From: RGIG5952 sp045603485
GTDB lineage: Bacteria; Verrucomicrobiota; Kiritimatiellia; RFP12; JAAYLN01
Assembly (NCBI GenBank): GCA_045603485.1
Contig: JAZUMF010000006.1
Span: 1-22,621, forward strand
Length of the DNA stretch: 22,621 nt
Direction: 5' to 3'
Part shown: positions 5,760-15,070 of the stretch, piece after piece
Numbering within the stretch: the stretch's first letter is position 1
Layout: the number at the start of each line of letters is the position of its first letter
The notes under the pieces: generated by a model
What the model was told of the DNA's origin: nothing
Database searches by the model: none
The model's input: the letters and a program-made list of their open reading frames with translations, nothing else
Position numbers and translations under genes: made by a program

Positions 5760-6764
5760 ATGAAAATCAAGACAATTGTGATTTTAGCGCTATCTTTGGC
5801 CTTCTCAGCGGGAGCTGACAGCAGGGCCGGGTATCGCCATGACGATATGTTTTCTCGACGAGGGCATAACATCGACGATGTAATTATGCAGCCTCTAGAT
5901 GGCGAGGCGGCTCTTCGAAAGGAACCTGGAATGATTTTTCACAGGCGTAATACAGCGCCCGTTGAAGAGCAGATGAATGAAGCCGCAAAGTCATTTGAGG
6001 CTGGCTATTGGCGGGAGGCATGCAAATTATATGACACTATTGTGCGGTCATATCCATTCAGCATTGAAGCTCCGCGCGCTCAAGAAAATCTTGCCAAAAT
6101 TATGGAGAAGCGCGGGAAATACGAAAACGCCTTTACCGAATACTGCTACTTGTTGCAATTTTATCCGGAAGCTGCTCCTGTGAATGACATTCTTACACAC
6201 ATGTATGCCATCGCAAATTGGAATTTTGGCAAAAAACGCTTTAGCCATGCCACAAAACTCTTTACCACAATTGCAACAATTGCGCCCGGCTGGGAAAGGG
6301 CTGCTGATGTTTACTTTAAGATTGGTCTTGCAGAATTGGCACAGAAAAATTATTATGAAGCTGCCGATGCTTTTGATACAATATCTGTTGTGTATTCAAA
6401 AAGCCCATTGGCGGCGGCGGCATTGGAAAAACATTCAATTGCTCTCTATGCTCTTTCGCTTAAATATAAGGAGGACGAGTCGATTCAGCGGAGAGCGCTT
6501 GCTGTTACAATTTCCGCCCTCAAGAACGGGAATCCGAATTCACCCGACCGTGACATAATTTCAAAGAATCTTCAGGAGCTTTCATATCGTAGAGATGCAA
6601 AGGCTTTCGCAATTGCAAAATTCTACGACACTCCACGCTACAAGGCGGAGACACGCATTGCGGCATATGAAGATTTCTTACGAAAATGTCCTTCTGCGTC
6701 TCAGGCGGCAGAAGCTCGTCGCCGCTTGGAGGAGCTAAGGGTTACGAATACACAAGAAAAATAA
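5760..6764 (+). CDS. BamD/YbgF-like TPR protein, periplasmic
   Basis: 334 residues with a signal peptide (MKIKTIVILALSLAFSAGADS) followed by TPR-type helical pairs from about residue 65 to the end. Examples are AKSFEAGYWREACKLYDTIVRSYP and ENLAKIMEKRGKYENAFTEY. The pattern matches BamD-type outer-membrane assembly proteins, which support folding of beta-barrel proteins. Unlike BamD there is no lipobox cysteine after the signal, so the protein is probably soluble in the periplasm. No Shine-Dalgarno is seen before the ATG. The next gene, lptE-like, is 16 bases downstream, which supports an outer-membrane biogenesis role. It could instead be a CpoB/YbgF-like scaffold. Confidence 0.75.
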   Translation: MKIKTIVILALSLAFSAGADSRAGYRHDDMFSRRGHNIDDVIMQPLDGEAALRKEPGMIFHRRNTAPVEEQMNEAAKSFEAGYWREACKLYDTIVRSYPFSIEAPRAQENLAKIMEKRGKYENAFTEYCYLLQFYPEAAPVNDILTHMYAIANWNFGKKRFSHATKLFTTIATIAPGWERAADVYFKIGLAELAQKNYYEAADAFDTISVVYSKSPLAAAALEKHSIALYALSLKYKEDESIQRRALAVTISALKNGNPNSPDRDIISKNLQELSYRRDAKAFAIAKFYDTPRYKAETRIAAYEDFLRKCPSASQAAEARRRLEELRVTNTQEK

Positions 6765-6780
6765 TAGGAGGAAACGCTTT

Positions 6781-7290
6781 ATGAACATCTATAAATTATT
6801 TGCCTTGGGCGCTGTTGCTTTAGCAACTGCTATGGCCGGGTGTGCCAACTATCGCTTGGGCACAACGCTACCTTCGCATCTCAAGTCAATTTGCGTTGAA
6901 ACCTTCGCGAATCAAACCGTTGAGCCAAACATCGAATCCAGAATAACATCTTCGGTGCGTCAGCAGTTTCAGCGCGATGGTCAGCTTAAAATTGCCGATG
7001 CCGATTCAGCAGATATTCTTCTTACGGGCACCTTAACTTCTTATGATGTATCTCCGTTGCTCTACGAGAAAAACAACCCTAACACAACTCGCAGATATCA
7101 GGCGGAAATCATCTGCAAAATCGAAGCTGTAGAACGCGCGACAGGTAAAGTATTGGCATCCACAAGCGTTTCTGGTGATATCACCTTCCCTGCCGCCGGT
7201 GATGTTGTGACGGCGCGCCGCAATTCACTTGACGCCGTCGCCAAGGACTTGGCGCAGGAAGTCGTTGACGCTGTCGTCAGCGCATGGTAA
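6781..7290 (+). CDS. lptE: LptE-like LPS-assembly lipoprotein
   Basis: 169 residues. The lipoprotein signal ends in AMAGC with Cys21 as the lipidation site, so the product is anchored in a membrane, most likely the outer one. After it come features of the LptE family: YRLGTTLP (24-31), a VETFANQTVEPNIES segment, VRQQFQRDGQL, and a middle strand ADILLTGTLTSY. LptE plugs the LptD barrel and takes part in LPS export to the cell surface. An AGGAGG ribosome site precedes the ATG closely. It lies between a BamD-like gene and an L,D-transpeptidase gene, as expected in an envelope-biogenesis operon. lptD is not in the window. Confidence 0.85.
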   Translation: MNIYKLFALGAVALATAMAGCANYRLGTTLPSHLKSICVETFANQTVEPNIESRITSSVRQQFQRDGQLKIADADSADILLTGTLTSYDVSPLLYEKNNPNTTRRYQAEIICKIEAVERATGKVLASTSVSGDITFPAAGDVVTARRNSLDAVAKDLAQEVVDAVVSAW

Positions 7291-7341
7291 GAAAAGAACC
7301 TCGCGTTCACTGTAGTTTCTCGCAAAAGGAGGCTGACAATT

Positions 7342-8346
7342 ATGGATTACACATTTCAAACCGATGACAGTAATTCCTCCAAAAAAATTTGGATTGGTGT
7401 ATTCGCATTTGTTGTGACCGCTACGATTGTCCTTATCCTTATTGTCAGGGCTGCCGATAAGCGCGATGACAAACTTATAGACGAAGACACGGCGGCAGAT
7501 AAAATTGAAGAGGTCGGTAAAGAGGTTGACGACAACAAAGGAGCAAGTCAAGAAGAGGTGAAGTCTGTCGCCCCTCCACCGGCGGTTCTATCGTCTGACC
7601 AACTAAAGCCGGCTTCGGATGCTGTCCGCGACTTGATAGCAAAGGGGCAGGATGCTGAGCGGCGTGACGATTTGACCGCCGCTCGCGCCGCATACGAGGA
7701 GGCATTGGCATCAAAGGATTGCGGAGATGCACAAACCTTAATTGAAAACCGTCTTGGCGATGTCTTTATAAAGCTTATTACTTCGCAGCGTCAGATGGCT
7801 GAGAAGATTGACCATGCCATCGTTTCAGGCGATTTGCTCGAAAAGCTTGCGCGTAAGTATGGCACGACTTCAGAATTGATTGCAAAGGCGAATGGTATCT
7901 CAAATCCAAACGCCATTAAAATAGGAGACCGTCTACGAATCTTAAACAAGCCGAACTTTGAAATAACGGTCAGCAAATCTCAAAATTGGCTCCTTGTCAC
8001 GATGAACGGAAAGTTCTTTAAGAGATACACCGTTGGAACGGGGCGTTATAACCGCACCCCTGTCGGCACATTCAAAATCGATGATAAGATTGTTGAGCCC
8101 AGCTGGTGGACCGATGGTCGTGAAATCCCCTATGGTGACAAGGAGAATATTCTCGGTACGCGCTGGATGCGAATCGCGGCGACCGGCAACACGCCGCCCG
8201 CGAATGGCTATGGCATACACGGCACCTGGGATACGACATCCCTTGGTCAGCAATCCAGCGCAGGATGCGTCCGTATGGCAAATCCTGATGTCGAGGAGCT
8301 CTATACCTACATTCCAAAGGGCACCTCCGTGACCATCATTGAATAA
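7342..8346 (+). CDS. Membrane-anchored LysM L,D-transpeptidase (YkuD)
   Basis: 334 residues. A short cytoplasmic N-terminus is followed by one membrane segment (about 16-35) and an acidic linker. Then come a TPR-like helical stretch (about 90-145), a LysM peptidoglycan-binding module (about 159-203, with GDLLEKLARKYGTT) and a YkuD catalytic domain (about 207-334). The catalytic motif is complete: His293 in HGTW and Cys309 in SAGCVRM. Such enzymes make 3-3 cross-links in peptidoglycan or attach proteins to it, on the periplasmic side. A strong AAAGGAGG ribosome site sits 10 bases before the ATG. The gap to the lptE-like gene is 51 bp, the largest in the plus-strand run. Confidence 0.92.
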   Translation: MDYTFQTDDSNSSKKIWIGVFAFVVTATIVLILIVRAADKRDDKLIDEDTAADKIEEVGKEVDDNKGASQEEVKSVAPPPAVLSSDQLKPASDAVRDLIAKGQDAERRDDLTAARAAYEEALASKDCGDAQTLIENRLGDVFIKLITSQRQMAEKIDHAIVSGDLLEKLARKYGTTSELIAKANGISNPNAIKIGDRLRILNKPNFEITVSKSQNWLLVTMNGKFFKRYTVGTGRYNRTPVGTFKIDDKIVEPSWWTDGREIPYGDKENILGTRWMRIAATGNTPPANGYGIHGTWDTTSLGQQSSAGCVRMANPDVEELYTYIPKGTSVTIIE

Positions 8347-8365
8347 TCCCGCAGATTGACACGCT

Positions 8366-9709
8366 ATGAGGCTACCCGAGAAAGCCAAACTTTTTTTCAA
8401 GGCGACTCTCCGAGTGATACGCCTCGTGTGGCGCGGTTTTTTAGATGACAGATGCGATCTCCACGCCTCCGCTCTCACATATTACGCCATGATGTCATTA
8501 GTTCCCTTTCTGGCGTTCGGTTTGTCTCTGGCGCAAGTGTTTGGAGCCGGCGATGTCGCCAAGGAACTGATTCTAGGGAAAGTCAACGAGCTGTGTCTTC
8601 AGATATCATCACAATCTGGCGCCAATGACAGTGCCGTAGTCGCACAACTGACATCGCAAATTAACGAATATACGCAGCAAATATTCGAGAGCATCTCCAA
8701 TGTCAGTTTCAATACATTGGGAGCGGTCGGTCTTATTACACTTCTCTGGACCTCTATTGCAATGCTTAGCAGCGTCGAGCAAAGCTTCAACTCCGTTTGG
8801 CATGCGCCGGAGCGGACGCTTTGGAGAAAAGTCGCAGACTATGTAACGATAATTATGGTCGTTCCCTTCCTTGCAATAACAGCCTCTTCAATTCCAATTA
8901 TCGCAAAAATTGTAGAATTTGCAGAAGTCCACGCTCCCGGATTTTTAAGCACCGAGATACTCGCCAAGGTCTTGCGTAACGGAGTTACCGGCACGCTGAT
9001 GGTCATGCTCTTCTCTATTTTGCTCATCTTTGTTCCGAATACAAAGGTTAAAGCCGTACCAGGTATAGTGGGCGGAGTCGTCACAGCGGTTATCTTTACC
9101 ATCTGGTTCAAGATTTGTATTGCCCTTCAAGTTGGAGTTGCGAGAAACAGTGCGATATACGGCGGCTTTGCGGCATTGCCGATTTTACTTGCATGGGCAT
9201 ATATAAGCTGGCAGATAATGCTCTTTGGCGCCGAGCTCACACTCGCTATACAAAGGCAGGAGGCCTTCTTCCGCGATGAAGGAGCGAATGACGCCTGCGG
9301 AACATCCCGCGCCCTTTTAGCTCTTGCCCTGGTCGTCGAGATGGCGCGAAGGATGATAAATAACGACACGCCTCTAAATGTCACCGAATACACCCGAGTG
9401 CGTGGCATTTCCGACAGGTTGGCACTTGATGTCATGGGAGCGCTTGTCAATGCCGGAATCGCCGCGGCGACCCAAGACCAAAACGACGGCGAAAGCTATG
9501 TCCTTCTCCGAATCCCAGACAAGTTAACCGTTGGAGAAACGCTCTTCGCATTTTCCAGCAGTGGAACACCTGCTGAAAATTTAGGACTAAACAACATTGA
9601 GCCAGCAATCCGCACAACCTTTGACAAGGGGTGCTCTGCGATGCTGGCGACACAAACTACAACAATTGCCGAATTGGTGCAACACTCAAACGACAAAAAG
9701 GATCTATAA
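8366..9709 (+). CDS. YihY/BrkB-family membrane protein with C-terminal winged-helix-like domain
   Basis: 447 residues. The first about 300 are the YihY (formerly 'ribonuclease BN') family, with the typical HASALTYYAMMSLVPFLAFG entry helix and about six membrane segments (36-58, 117-136, 159-180, 207-224, 233-254, 266-290). The family's function is not settled, and the RNase BN name is a historical error. Residues about 310-447 form an extra cytoplasmic domain (SRALLALALVVEMARRM, then VTEYTRVRGISDRLALDVMGALVNAG). It resembles an Rrf2-type winged helix, making this about 150 residues longer than E. coli YihY. No ribosome site precedes the ATG; TTGACAC sits 3 bases before it. The stop codon shares its last base with the next ATG (TAATG). 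Confidence 0.88.
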   Translation: MRLPEKAKLFFKATLRVIRLVWRGFLDDRCDLHASALTYYAMMSLVPFLAFGLSLAQVFGAGDVAKELILGKVNELCLQISSQSGANDSAVVAQLTSQINEYTQQIFESISNVSFNTLGAVGLITLLWTSIAMLSSVEQSFNSVWHAPERTLWRKVADYVTIIMVVPFLAITASSIPIIAKIVEFAEVHAPGFLSTEILAKVLRNGVTGTLMVMLFSILLIFVPNTKVKAVPGIVGGVVTAVIFTIWFKICIALQVGVARNSAIYGGFAALPILLAWAYISWQIMLFGAELTLAIQRQEAFFRDEGANDACGTSRALLALALVVEMARRMINNDTPLNVTEYTRVRGISDRLALDVMGALVNAGIAAATQDQNDGESYVLLRIPDKLTVGETLFAFSSSGTPAENLGLNNIEPAIRTTFDKGCSAMLATQTTTIAELVQHSNDKKDL

Positions 9710-10800
9710 TGGAAACCGAAAACTCTCCTCTTATTGTTGGCTACCCATCTGTCTATGCGGTAGAAGATGAATATCAAATTTGCGTGCTTGTCGCAAGTGA
9801 ATGCACAATGTGGGTGGAGGTTGACGGCATTTGCTACTATGACCATTCCAACGGCATCCTGCGTTCAGGAAGATTTGTTCATATCGCCCATGTGCCTCTC
9901 AAGGCTCTCGATAAAGCCAAAAAGTATACGGTGCACCTTCAGCGCATGATAGAGCGTAAGGCATACTTCGCCAACTATGGAGAAGTGCAAAGCCAAGAAT
10001 ATGTTTTCCGTCCCGTCAAAGCCAAAAGCAAGCTTCGCATTATCAACCTGCCAGATGCCCACTGCCTCGTAAAGGCGCCAATCAAGTGCGGCTCTCATTT
10101 TGGAGATAAGCTAGACCTCCTAGTGCTCAATGGCGACATCCCGAATCACAGCGGCGACATCAACTACTTCAAGGCCATTTATGAAATCTCAGGCGGAATC
10201 ACAAAGGGTGAAGTACCTTGCATATTCTCTCGCGGCAACCACGACATGCGCGGCACCTACGCGGAAGAGCTTGAGGGCTACACGCCCACGAATGCCGGCA
10301 AATCATACTTCACATTCCACCTTGGCCCTATATGGGGCATTGTAATGGATTCGGGTGAAGACAAGGTCGACACCTGCGATGAATACGGTCGTACAGTCTG
10401 CTGCTCGGCATTTCGCCGCGAAGAGGAAGAGTTTCTCGATAAGGTCATCAAGGATGGCGCATACAAAAAGGCAAAGACTCGCCTCATAGTAAGTCACCAT
10501 CCCTTTGCGTTCAAGCCGCACGCTCCATTTGACATTGAGCAAGAGCTCTATCGTCGCTGGTGCAAAAAGCTGAAGAAGCTCAATGCCGACCTTTGGCTTT
10601 CGGGTCATTTACACACCTGCTTTTTTGAAAAACCCGGCGAGGCCCACGACTCATATGGCTATCCCTGCCCCGTCCTTTGCTCATCGCGGACAAACCACGG
10701 CAAAGAAAATGTAGAGAAGTACACGCTCGGCGCAGTGACAATATCAAACTACAAAGACATCAAGGTTGAGTTTGTATCCGCTGAAATCAAATCGGAATAA
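9709..10800 (+). CDS. Calcineurin-like metallophosphoesterase with N-terminal beta-sandwich domain
   Basis: 363 residues when started at the ATG at 9709, which has AAAAGGA upstream and overlaps the previous stop by one base; longer upstream readings lack this support. Residues about 1-105 look like the fibronectin/purple-acid-phosphatase N-terminal beta-sandwich. Residues about 108-363 carry the full metal-binding set: D116-x-H118, GD (142-143), GNHD (176-179), HH (263-264) and GHLH (299-302). It should hydrolyse a phosphomonoester or diester with a two-metal centre; the substrate is unknown. There is no signal peptide, so it is cytoplasmic, unusual for a PAP-like layout. Translational coupling to the YihY gene and a 12-bp gap to a glycoside-hydrolase-like gene suggest work on a glycan-derived phosphoester, an inference only. 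Confidence 0.9.
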   Translation: METENSPLIVGYPSVYAVEDEYQICVLVASECTMWVEVDGICYYDHSNGILRSGRFVHIAHVPLKALDKAKKYTVHLQRMIERKAYFANYGEVQSQEYVFRPVKAKSKLRIINLPDAHCLVKAPIKCGSHFGDKLDLLVLNGDIPNHSGDINYFKAIYEISGGITKGEVPCIFSRGNHDMRGTYAEELEGYTPTNAGKSYFTFHLGPIWGIVMDSGEDKVDTCDEYGRTVCCSAFRREEEEFLDKVIKDGAYKKAKTRLIVSHHPFAFKPHAPFDIEQELYRRWCKKLKKLNADLWLSGHLHTCFFEKPGEAHDSYGYPCPVLCSSRTNHGKENVEKYTLGAVTISNYKDIKVEFVSAEIKSE

Positions 10801-10812
10801 ATTGTCTCTGCC

Positions 10813-11820
10813 ATGAAAAAGCCTGTTATCGGTGTAATCAATTGGGACGCCTCACTCCCGTCTGAAACATTTTTCGGTTTTCATGTGACGAAATCGCTGT
10901 CGCCCAATCGCTTTAGAAACGCGACTCCATTCTACGCAGACATAATAGGCGACAACCATATTGACTACCACTATCGTACTCAAGAGGAGTATGACCGTGA
11001 GCTTCAATATGCAATTGACGCAGGAATCGATTACTTTGCCTACTGCTGGTACGGCAGCGACAAATCCCTGCCAGGCTATGAAGGGAAGCTTCCCGAGCTT
11101 AACTATGCCCGCACTCTTCACATGAAGAGCCGCCTTGCGGACAAACTCAAGCTATGCGCCATAATCGTCATGAGCCATCCATGGCTTGATGAAGATTACG
11201 CTGAACTAATAGATGCCGCCAAAGAAGATTTCTACCAGAAAATCGAAGGCAGACCCGCAATATTCCTACTCGGCGGATACGACAAAAACTACATCAAGGA
11301 TTTGCGAAGGCGCTTTGCCGAAAAAGGTGCGTCAGACCCGTATATCACCTTTCTTGACAACTGGGTCGACAACAGCGAAGGCGACTACTCGCTTGCAGAT
11401 GCCGCGTCGTCATATTCAGGCAGAGGTGAAGACACGGCTGCCTTTGCCGACCATGTCAAAATTCTCATCAATGCAAATGAAGAAAGAAAAAAATACGGGA
11501 TATCGCTGATTCCGCATTTTTCGACGGGATGGGACCCGTCGCCACGAATCATAAATCCCGTTCCATGGGGCAAATATCCTCAAAAAATTTACGCTCCAAC
11601 GCCAAATGAAAACGAGCTCCTTGAGGGTGCAAAGGAGCTTGCCGATTGGATTAAAGCAAATAAAGATATTGCATCCACAGGCCACATCCTAACCTTCGCA
11701 TGGAATGAATTTGAAGAAGGCGGATGGATTTGCCCCACAATTAACGGCGACGGGACGGCAAACCTAAGCCGCCTCAATGCCTTCAAAAAAGTTGTCGAAC
11801 TTTGGAAAAACAATTTGTAA
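10813..11820 (+). CDS. GH99/WbsX-like TIM-barrel protein
   Basis: 335 residues, no signal peptide. The pattern fits the glycoside-hydrolase family 99 / WbsX-type clan: AIDAGIDYFAYCWYG (67-81), an early barrel strand ending in aromatic residues; HFSTGWDPSPR (235-245); and FAWNEFEEGGW (295-305) with acidic residues E299, E301 and E302 near the end of the last strands. GH99 proteins are endo-alpha-mannosidases, while WbsX-like members occur in polysaccharide loci. Which activity applies here cannot be told. It is shorter than secreted GH99 enzymes and probably cytoplasmic. The ATG lacks a clear ribosome site (AATTGTCTCTGCC upstream), so it may depend on coupling to the preceding gene 12 bp away. 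Confidence 0.75.
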   Translation: MKKPVIGVINWDASLPSETFFGFHVTKSLSPNRFRNATPFYADIIGDNHIDYHYRTQEEYDRELQYAIDAGIDYFAYCWYGSDKSLPGYEGKLPELNYARTLHMKSRLADKLKLCAIIVMSHPWLDEDYAELIDAAKEDFYQKIEGRPAIFLLGGYDKNYIKDLRRRFAEKGASDPYITFLDNWVDNSEGDYSLADAASSYSGRGEDTAAFADHVKILINANEERKKYGISLIPHFSTGWDPSPRIINPVPWGKYPQKIYAPTPNENELLEGAKELADWIKANKDIASTGHILTFAWNEFEEGGWICPTINGDGTANLSRLNAFKKVVELWKNNL

Positions 11821-11831
11821 AAGGAGTAACG

Positions 11832-13406
11832 ATGAAAGCATCTTTAATAGACTCTCTTGACTGGCTTTATACCGATTCTGAAATTACAGCTGCGCCTATA
11901 ACAACCTACGAATACGATGGCCCGCTCGGCGGCATTGCCGATGTCAATCTCCTGATTACCGAAACGGACAACGCACCATTTTCAATTACAACAGATGCGA
12001 ACGAAGGGCTTCTCTATCGCTATCATGATGTTCCCGTTGAAAAAAACACTGGCATCAGAGGCTTCACAGAAAAAGAAGGTGAAATAAACGAATATGTCAC
12101 AAGGCGGGCACCGTTCAGAGTCTTCGAGGCTCTTGAGCCGGTACCTTTTGGAGTTTTCAAGCCAAGAGAAGGCGCGAACGCATTTCGCCTCAGCATAAAA
12201 ATACCAGAAGGTCGCACCACCCCTCTTAAAAAAATTTCGATTACCGTAAAGCAAGGCGAAGAAACTGTAAATCTCACCTTCAATGTGGTTATCCATAATG
12301 TTAAGCTCAGGCCGACTGGAAAAGGTTGCCGCAAATACACCAATTGGATTAGATATGACCTTATAGCCTCGCGCCACAATGTCAAGCCTTGGAGTGAAGA
12401 GCATTTTGCCATGATTGGCGAATATGCCGAAATGATGGCGCACGGTCGCCAGAACACATTCCTTATCCCCCTTGGAATTATCTTTTCAGTCGAAGACGGG
12501 AAGCCTAAGCTGAATCTTGAGCGCCTAGAACGCCTTGTAAAAATCTTCACCGACGCCGGGCTTTACTATATTGAAGGCGGTCACTTTGGCGGCACAACCA
12601 CAGGCAAGTGGGACAGCCCTACTTACTCAACCCAAATCATCCGTGAGCTCGCGACATCTCCCGAAGGGTGCAATGTCATCGCTCAAATCTGCCGCCAACT
12701 GATGGATGCAATCCATAAAAACGGCTGGGAAGACCGCTGGATACAGCATATTGCAGACGAGCCGACAAGTGCCAATGCCTCAGACTACCGCATCTTCTCA
12801 GGAATAGTCCACCGCTATATGCCTGGAATCCCGCAATTGGATGCCACACAAAACACTTGCTTAGTTGGAAGCGTTGACAACTGGTGCCCTCTCGTTCATG
12901 AATATGAACAGGAAAAGGCAGCCTATGACACCGCAAAAAATGTGCGGGGTGACGGTGTTTGGTTCTATGTTTGCTGCTTCCCCTGCGGCAAATTTATGAA
13001 CCGCTGCCTGGATAATGAGCTCTTGCGCCCACTACTCCTGCCGTGGGGAGGCGCACTCTACCGTTTAGACGGATTCCTCCATTGGGCTCTCAACGCCTAC
13101 CGCGACTGGCAAGACCCATTTCAAATGAGCGTCATTGACAACTATAAAGGCGGTTCCAACTCATTGCCAGCGGGAGATACCCATATCATCTACCCAGGAG
13201 ATAAAGGGCCGTGGTCAGGAGCGCGCTTTGAAGCAATGCGCCAGGGCTTTGAAGACTGGGAACTCCTTGAAGACCTCTTTGCTGTCAACAAAGAAAAAGC
13301 AGAGGAAATAATTCGTAAAATTGTTAGAGGCTTCTCTGACTATACAACTGACATAACACTCTACCGCAAAACCCGCAAGGAACTGCTTGAAGTTATGTCA
13401 AAATAA
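11832..13406 (+). CDS. DUF4091 glycoside-hydrolase-like protein
   Basis: 524 residues from the ATG at 11832, chosen because AAAGGAG lies 6 bases upstream; an in-frame ATG at 11802 lies inside the previous gene. The N-terminal half (about 1-160) is a beta-sandwich. The middle is barrel-like with HIADEP (306-311), whose Asp/Glu are good catalytic candidates. The C-terminal DUF4091 region is clear: GDGVWFYVCCFPCG (373-386), FMNRCLD, RLDGFLHWALN (411-421), GDTHIIYPG (448-456) and SGARFEAMRQGFEDWELL (462-479). DUF4091 proteins are associated with polysaccharide use and are mostly secreted; this one has no signal peptide. The gene sits 11 bp after the GH99/WbsX-like gene and is probably in the same operon. 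The substrate is unknown. Confidence 0.88.
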   Translation: MKASLIDSLDWLYTDSEITAAPITTYEYDGPLGGIADVNLLITETDNAPFSITTDANEGLLYRYHDVPVEKNTGIRGFTEKEGEINEYVTRRAPFRVFEALEPVPFGVFKPREGANAFRLSIKIPEGRTTPLKKISITVKQGEETVNLTFNVVIHNVKLRPTGKGCRKYTNWIRYDLIASRHNVKPWSEEHFAMIGEYAEMMAHGRQNTFLIPLGIIFSVEDGKPKLNLERLERLVKIFTDAGLYYIEGGHFGGTTTGKWDSPTYSTQIIRELATSPEGCNVIAQICRQLMDAIHKNGWEDRWIQHIADEPTSANASDYRIFSGIVHRYMPGIPQLDATQNTCLVGSVDNWCPLVHEYEQEKAAYDTAKNVRGDGVWFYVCCFPCGKFMNRCLDNELLRPLLLPWGGALYRLDGFLHWALNAYRDWQDPFQMSVIDNYKGGSNSLPAGDTHIIYPGDKGPWSGARFEAMRQGFEDWELLEDLFAVNKEKAEEIIRKIVRGFSDYTTDITLYRKTRKELLEVMSK

Positions 13407-13433
13407 GGTAAATCACACAACGGAATATGTAAT

Positions 13434-15068
13434 ATGAAAAAAATTGCAATTGCAGCAATATCCGCACTTGTCTCTCTACTAGCCTTCTGTCAATCAGAAG
13501 GATTCATTAAAGTAGGAAGCGTCAAGATTACAAAAGAAGACTCGCCCAAATTCTCCCCAAGATTCAAAAATAGGATTGGCAACAATTACATATACCATGG
13601 AAATTTCACATCAAGAATTATTGCCGAAAATCCGACAAAGGAGACGATTACTCTCGAGACGGTTTTAGATCTGGGATATTTTTATAGAGATGGTTTATCC
13701 ACAATCACAACAATCACAAAACTACCGGCAAATTCAAGCACCGAAATTGCCCTGCCAATTCCATTAGCCGTATATGGTCCGGCTACATATATGAAATTTT
13801 CAACAAAAGACCACAACAATCGTATAATAACAAAGAATAATATTTACCAGTTTAATACCGAGTTAAAGTTAGAATATGAAAAGCCCAGGAGCGCTTATAT
13901 TCTTAGAACAAATAACACCACCAATACAAAATCACTATACCCACCACAAGTTAAATATAGTTGTCTGGATTTCTTAAATATTGCACTATCTCCTTCACTG
14001 AACTTTGTGACCCTGAATAATGATTACAGAAATGCCGTAAAGAAGCTGAACTTAATTTTACATGATAACAATGACAATGACTATTTTCTCGAATCCTGTA
14101 CATTAAACAATATAGAATCCGAATTTTCAATTTACAAAAACTGGCAAGAGCTGGCTATTCTCGATGCAATTATAATTTCAAAGACTGACAGCCAGCATCT
14201 CCCTCAGGAATTCTTGAAGATTCTACCTAATTGGATTGCCGCAGGTGGACAACTGGTCCTGATAGGCGATTGCGCCATCAAAGGGTTTGAAAATATATCT
14301 GATGGTCGCTACGGCCTTGGAGCAATCATCAGATATAAAGATAAAATCGACTGGGCTGATTTAATTCCAAGGCTTAATGATGCATTCGCAGCCTTATGCA
14401 GAGTTCAAACTGAAATGCCAAAGTTCCCATCAGACATTGCGGCGCTTGAAGTCATAAATTCTTTAAAAAACGGAACTCCATTTGGCTCTCTTATCATTAT
14501 CCTCCTGATATTTTCAATTATTGCCGGCCCCGTCACAATTATCGTTCTGGCACGCAAAAACGAGCGTCTTAAACTACTTTGGATTTTCCCGTTAATTGCA
14601 ACAATCTTTTCAATTTTAACCATAATAATTATTCTATGCTCCAAAGGAATTTCTCCATCACTCTATCAATATGCCTATACTGTCGTTGATGAAAAGGCAG
14701 GCAAAGTAATTACTGCCCAAAACGATATCATTGTTGCGCCTTTCGAGCTTAGAGCCCCACTTAGGTACTCTGCTAATGCAGTGCTCTCATTTGCAAACAG
14801 AGAATTCAATATTCACAAAAGAGGCGCTGAAATTTTTTATAACGGCGAAGAATTTATCCTCAATTCAAAATGGATACCATCCCTATGGCCGGCTACCTTC
14901 AGCACAATTACGGTTAGAGACTTGAATTCTACTCAAGAACTAAATGCAGCAAAACCGGCAAATGATTTAGTCATAACAAATAATCTTCCATTGGGAATTG
15001 TGACTAAGCCGACAAATGAACGACTCCAAAAGCATACCATAAAGCATATTATCGAATGGAGGAGATAG
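13434..15068 (+). CDS. GldG-like membrane protein of the ABC module (hypothetical)
   Basis: 544 residues; I do not recognise a named family. Visible parts: a signal peptide (1-19, ending LLAFC, not a canonical lipobox), an Ig-like beta-rich region (about 25-150), and an alpha/beta domain (about 175-325). The alpha/beta domain has ILDAIIISKTD and LPNWIAAGGQLVLIGD (264-279), resembling the GATase1/IFT52-like fold found in GldG and related ABC partners. Two adjacent membrane helices follow (352-373 and 381-403), then a C-terminal beta-rich periplasmic domain (about 410-544). Its stop codon lies in the ribosome site of the ABC ATPase gene, 2 bp away, so it is almost certainly a partner of that transporter. 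It is more AT-rich and Asn-rich than the genes to its left. GldG resemblance is an inference from fold pattern and context. Confidence 0.7.
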   Translation: MKKIAIAAISALVSLLAFCQSEGFIKVGSVKITKEDSPKFSPRFKNRIGNNYIYHGNFTSRIIAENPTKETITLETVLDLGYFYRDGLSTITTITKLPANSSTEIALPIPLAVYGPATYMKFSTKDHNNRIITKNNIYQFNTELKLEYEKPRSAYILRTNNTTNTKSLYPPQVKYSCLDFLNIALSPSLNFVTLNNDYRNAVKKLNLILHDNNDNDYFLESCTLNNIESEFSIYKNWQELAILDAIIISKTDSQHLPQEFLKILPNWIAAGGQLVLIGDCAIKGFENISDGRYGLGAIIRYKDKIDWADLIPRLNDAFAALCRVQTEMPKFPSDIAALEVINSLKNGTPFGSLIIILLIFSIIAGPVTIIVLARKNERLKLLWIFPLIATIFSILTIIIILCSKGISPSLYQYAYTVVDEKAGKVITAQNDIIVAPFELRAPLRYSANAVLSFANREFNIHKRGAEIFYNGEEFILNSKWIPSLWPATFSTITVRDLNSTQELNAAKPANDLVITNNLPLGIVTKPTNERLQKHTIKHIIEWRR

Positions 15069-15070
15069 AC

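Noticed and set aside
7942..8478. 178-residue frame opposite the L,D-transpeptidase gene
   Set aside because: Overlaps the catalytic domain of a firmly identified gene and crosses its stop codon; no family resemblance.
9631..9708. Longer N-terminus for the metallophosphoesterase
   Set aside because: It would lie inside the YihY gene; the ATG at 9709 has its own ribosome site and a typical stop/start overlap.
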